Origin: Prevotellaceae bacterium
GTDB taxonomy: Bacteria; Bacteroidota; Bacteroidia; Bacteroidales; UBA932
Assembly: GCA_031258415.1 (NCBI GenBank)
Contig: JAIRMW010000021.1
Span: 1-38,042 of the forward strand
DNA: 38,042 bases
Direction of reading: 5' to 3'
The notes beneath the pieces were generated by a model. The model was not told where the DNA came from. It saw only the letters and a program-made list of their open reading frames with translations, and ran no database searches. Below are positions 35,851-38,042 of this stretch, piece after piece; the first letter of the stretch is position 1, and each line of letters begins with the position of its first letter. The position numbers were made by a program, and so were the translations under genes.

Positions 35851-36576
35851 ATGCTCGAAAAACTCACCGCCATCGTTCTGCATACGAAAAAATACAGGGA
35901 AAGCAGCTTGCTGGTCTACGCCTATACCGACGTTTTCGGACGGCAAACCTATATCGTCAACGGCGTGCGTTCCGAAAAGAACAAAGCAGGCCTTGCGCTG
36001 TTCCAGCCCCTGACATGGCTCGACGCCGTAGCAAGCCATCACCCGAAAAGCGAAATCCACCGGCTGCGGGAATACCGCCTGTGGCAACCGCTGCACAGTA
36101 TTCCGTTTGATATTACGAAAAATGCGCTGGCGCTGTTTATCGGCGAAGTACTCTGCAAAACCATTCGCGAGCAGGAACCCAACGCCGAACTGTTCGACTT
36201 CCTCTGCCGCGCCATTCACGATCTGGACGCGCTGGAGCAGGGCGTCGCCAACTTCCATCTGTATTTTCTTGTACATCTCCTCCGCTATGTAGGCTATGCG
36301 CCGGGCAACAACTACTTTCTTGAGACGCCCTATTTCGACGTGCCGTCCGGCGAATTTACGCCCCTGCGCCCCACCCACGACCTGTTCTTCGACCCGCCGC
36401 AAACGCAGCTTTTTGCGACGCTGCTCAACGCCTCGCCCGCCCAACTGTCGCAAATCGCCCTGCACCGCGAACAGCGAAACCGTTTTATCGATAATATGCT
36501 CTCCTTCCTCAATCATCATTTCGATACGCCGGTACCCATACGGTCGGCAGCCGTTTTGCAGGAGGTTTTTAAATAA
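35851..36576 (+). CDS. recO: DNA repair protein RecO
   Basis: MLEKLTAIVLHTKKYRESSLLVYAYTDVFGRQTYIVNGVRSEK. Confidence 0.92.
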   Translation: MLEKLTAIVLHTKKYRESSLLVYAYTDVFGRQTYIVNGVRSEKNKAGLALFQPLTWLDAVASHHPKSEIHRLREYRLWQPLHSIPFDITKNALALFIGEVLCKTIREQEPNAELFDFLCRAIHDLDALEQGVANFHLYFLVHLLRYVGYAPGNNYFLETPYFDVPSGEFTPLRPTHDLFFDPPQTQLFATLLNASPAQLSQIALHREQRNRFIDNMLSFLNHHFDTPVPIRSAAVLQEVFK

Positions 36577-36665
36577 CCGTGTTATAAAATTTTCTACTAC
36601 CTTTGCACGTCGTAATGTAAAAACAACGGACGGCAAACTGTCCATACCGATTAACAGGCTGATTT

Positions 36666-37604
36666 ATGATTCCAAAAAAGTTGAACGCTATTTTAGCATC
36701 CCTCTACGCCTTCCTGCTGCTACCGGCGACGTCGGGCATCTCCAACCCTCCGGTGGTCGGCGGGTTGCCGCAGGACGGAGGCGGCGCGGTATTTTATCAA
36801 ACCATCGCCAACCCGCCACTGCCCGACGCCCTCGAGTTTGCCGGCGAGCCGGTGCCGCTGCATTATTTCGATGTACGCGAAGCGCTGCAACGCGAATTGA
36901 CCGTGCTCTGCTACTGGCATGCCAGCATGATCCACACCCTGCAATTAGCCAACCGGTTTTTCCCGATTATCGAGCCGGTGTTGCGGGAAGAAGGCGTGCC
37001 CGACGATTTCAAATACCTGTGCGTGGCCGAAAGCAATTTGCAACAGGCCGTATCGCCCATGAAAGCCGTCGGGTTCTGGCAATTTCTCGAACAGACAGCC
37101 AAAGAATACGGATTGGAAATCACAGCGGAAATAGACGAACGCTATCATATCGAAAAAGCAACCCGGGCCGCGTGCGCCTACCTCAAAAAAGCCCGTGAGA
37201 AATACGGCAGCTGGTCGATGGCCGCCGCTTCCTACAACACCGGCCAAAAAAACCTCGACCGCTATATTGCACAACAACACCAGACCTCGTACTACAACTT
37301 GCTGTTGCCCGAAGAAACCGGCCGGTACCTGTTTCGGGCGGCCGTCTTCAAACTCATCCACCGCGCCCCCGCACGGTATGGCTTCCACCTACAGCCCGAC
37401 GACCTGTTTAAGCCCCTCCGCTGGACAGAAGTCAAAATCACCGGCGCGATCGACAATTGGGCGGCCTTTGCCGCCGGACACGGCACAAATTATAAAATCT
37501 TCAAATACTTTAACCCCTGGCTCCGCGACGCAGGCCTTGTCAATGCGAATAAAAAGACCTATGTGGTAAAAATTCCGACGCGCGGGTTTCGGGAGTTGGA
37601 GTAG
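36666..37604 (+). CDS. Lytic transglycosylase domain protein (MltD-like)
   Basis: Signal peptide; PDDFKYLCVAESNLQQAVSPMKAVGFWQFLEQTAKEYGLE and MAAASYNTGQKNLDRYI (SLT-type motifs). Confidence 0.9.
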   Translation: MIPKKLNAILASLYAFLLLPATSGISNPPVVGGLPQDGGGAVFYQTIANPPLPDALEFAGEPVPLHYFDVREALQRELTVLCYWHASMIHTLQLANRFFPIIEPVLREEGVPDDFKYLCVAESNLQQAVSPMKAVGFWQFLEQTAKEYGLEITAEIDERYHIEKATRAACAYLKKAREKYGSWSMAAASYNTGQKNLDRYIAQQHQTSYYNLLLPEETGRYLFRAAVFKLIHRAPARYGFHLQPDDLFKPLRWTEVKITGAIDNWAAFAAGHGTNYKIFKYFNPWLRDAGLVNANKKTYVVKIPTRGFRELE

Positions 37605-37803
37605 TAGACGATTTTTCCGCGCCGCGCGGAACAGGGAACTTTAGTCCGGCTATGTACTATATATATAATAAGTGTGGGCTAAAGCTCCGGGAACAGGGAG
37701 CGTGTCTTTTCCTGATTTGGGTTGACTGTTTGTCCGTCTTATCGCGAATAAAAGTAGACTCGGATTATACTTATACCTGATATTTGTTTACTCTCGGAGT
37801 CTT

Positions 37804-37860
37804 ATCCCTGACAGGGGTATCCTTCCGGGCTACGCCCTCCGGTCAACCCCTGTCAGGGAT
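37804..37860. repeat. Nested inverted repeat (15-bp perfect outer arms)
   Basis: ATCCCTGACAGGGGT (37804-37818) / ACCCCTGTCAGGGAT (37846-37860), enclosing GGGC-TAC-GCCC. Confidence 0.93.
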
Positions 37861-37959
37861 GCAAAGGTACTCCTTTTTCAGCGATATCCAAGCCTTCCAG
37901 TCGATTTTTTATCGCCATAGCTATCGCCGCCTTGTCCCGCAGGAACGGCCCTTTATTAT

Positions 37960-38005
37960 CCGTATGCTTCAGCATACGGATTGAGCATACGCCGCCACCC
38001 TCCGC
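37960..38005. repeat. Dispersed palindromic element, inverted homologue of 24905-24950
   Basis: CCGTATGC-TTCA-GCATACGG hairpin followed by attgagcatacgccgccaccctcc; reverse complement aligns to ggggggtggcgtatgctcaagccgtaagctgaagcatacg. Confidence 0.85.
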
Positions 38006-38042
38006 ACGGGCGCCGCTATGCGACATGCGGGCGCCGCGGGGG

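Noticed and set aside
35827-36645. 272-aa minus-strand ORF opposite recO
   Set aside because: recO on the plus strand is well supported; this is its antisense shadow
37784-37984. 66-aa ORF at the right edge
   Set aside because: Lies across the nested inverted repeat and dispersed palindrome; more likely a spurious translation of repetitive DNA

Overview
38 kb window from a Bacteroidota (probably Bacteroidales) chromosome, judged by gene families and TAnnTTTG -7 promoter motifs. Housekeeping genes: pyrF, a UbiD-family decarboxylase, mutS2, an MBL-fold hydrolase, cstA, tRNA-Arg(ACG), rplS, gcvT, rdgB/HAM1, recO and a lytic transglycosylase. The window is dominated by two same-strand loci that each pair a giant type IX secretion (T9SS) type B cargo with a PorP/SprF-family protein. 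Locus 1 (~8.95-22.4 kb) is a 3610-aa surface protein + PorP/SprF + a PD40/OmpA (PorE-like) protein. Locus 2 (~25.5-33.8 kb) is a ~2430-aa PKD/SprB-repeat protein whose stop codon abuts the start of a second PorP/SprF. The most interesting signal is inside the 3610-aa protein: about 17 copies of a ~130-aa module marked by a C-x(12-16)-C pair, arranged in higher-order ~400-aa (1.2 kb) supermodules, followed by a separate 436-aa (1308-bp) duplication. Other signals: a 14-bp perfect stem-loop between the giant gene and its PorP partner, arrays of short hairpins and a dispersed palindromic repeat in intergenic DNA, a 21-bp tandem repeat at the left edge, and a decayed IS3-family remnant that keeps an A7G slippery site. 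All calls come from reading the sequence and the supplied ORF translations; no database search was run.
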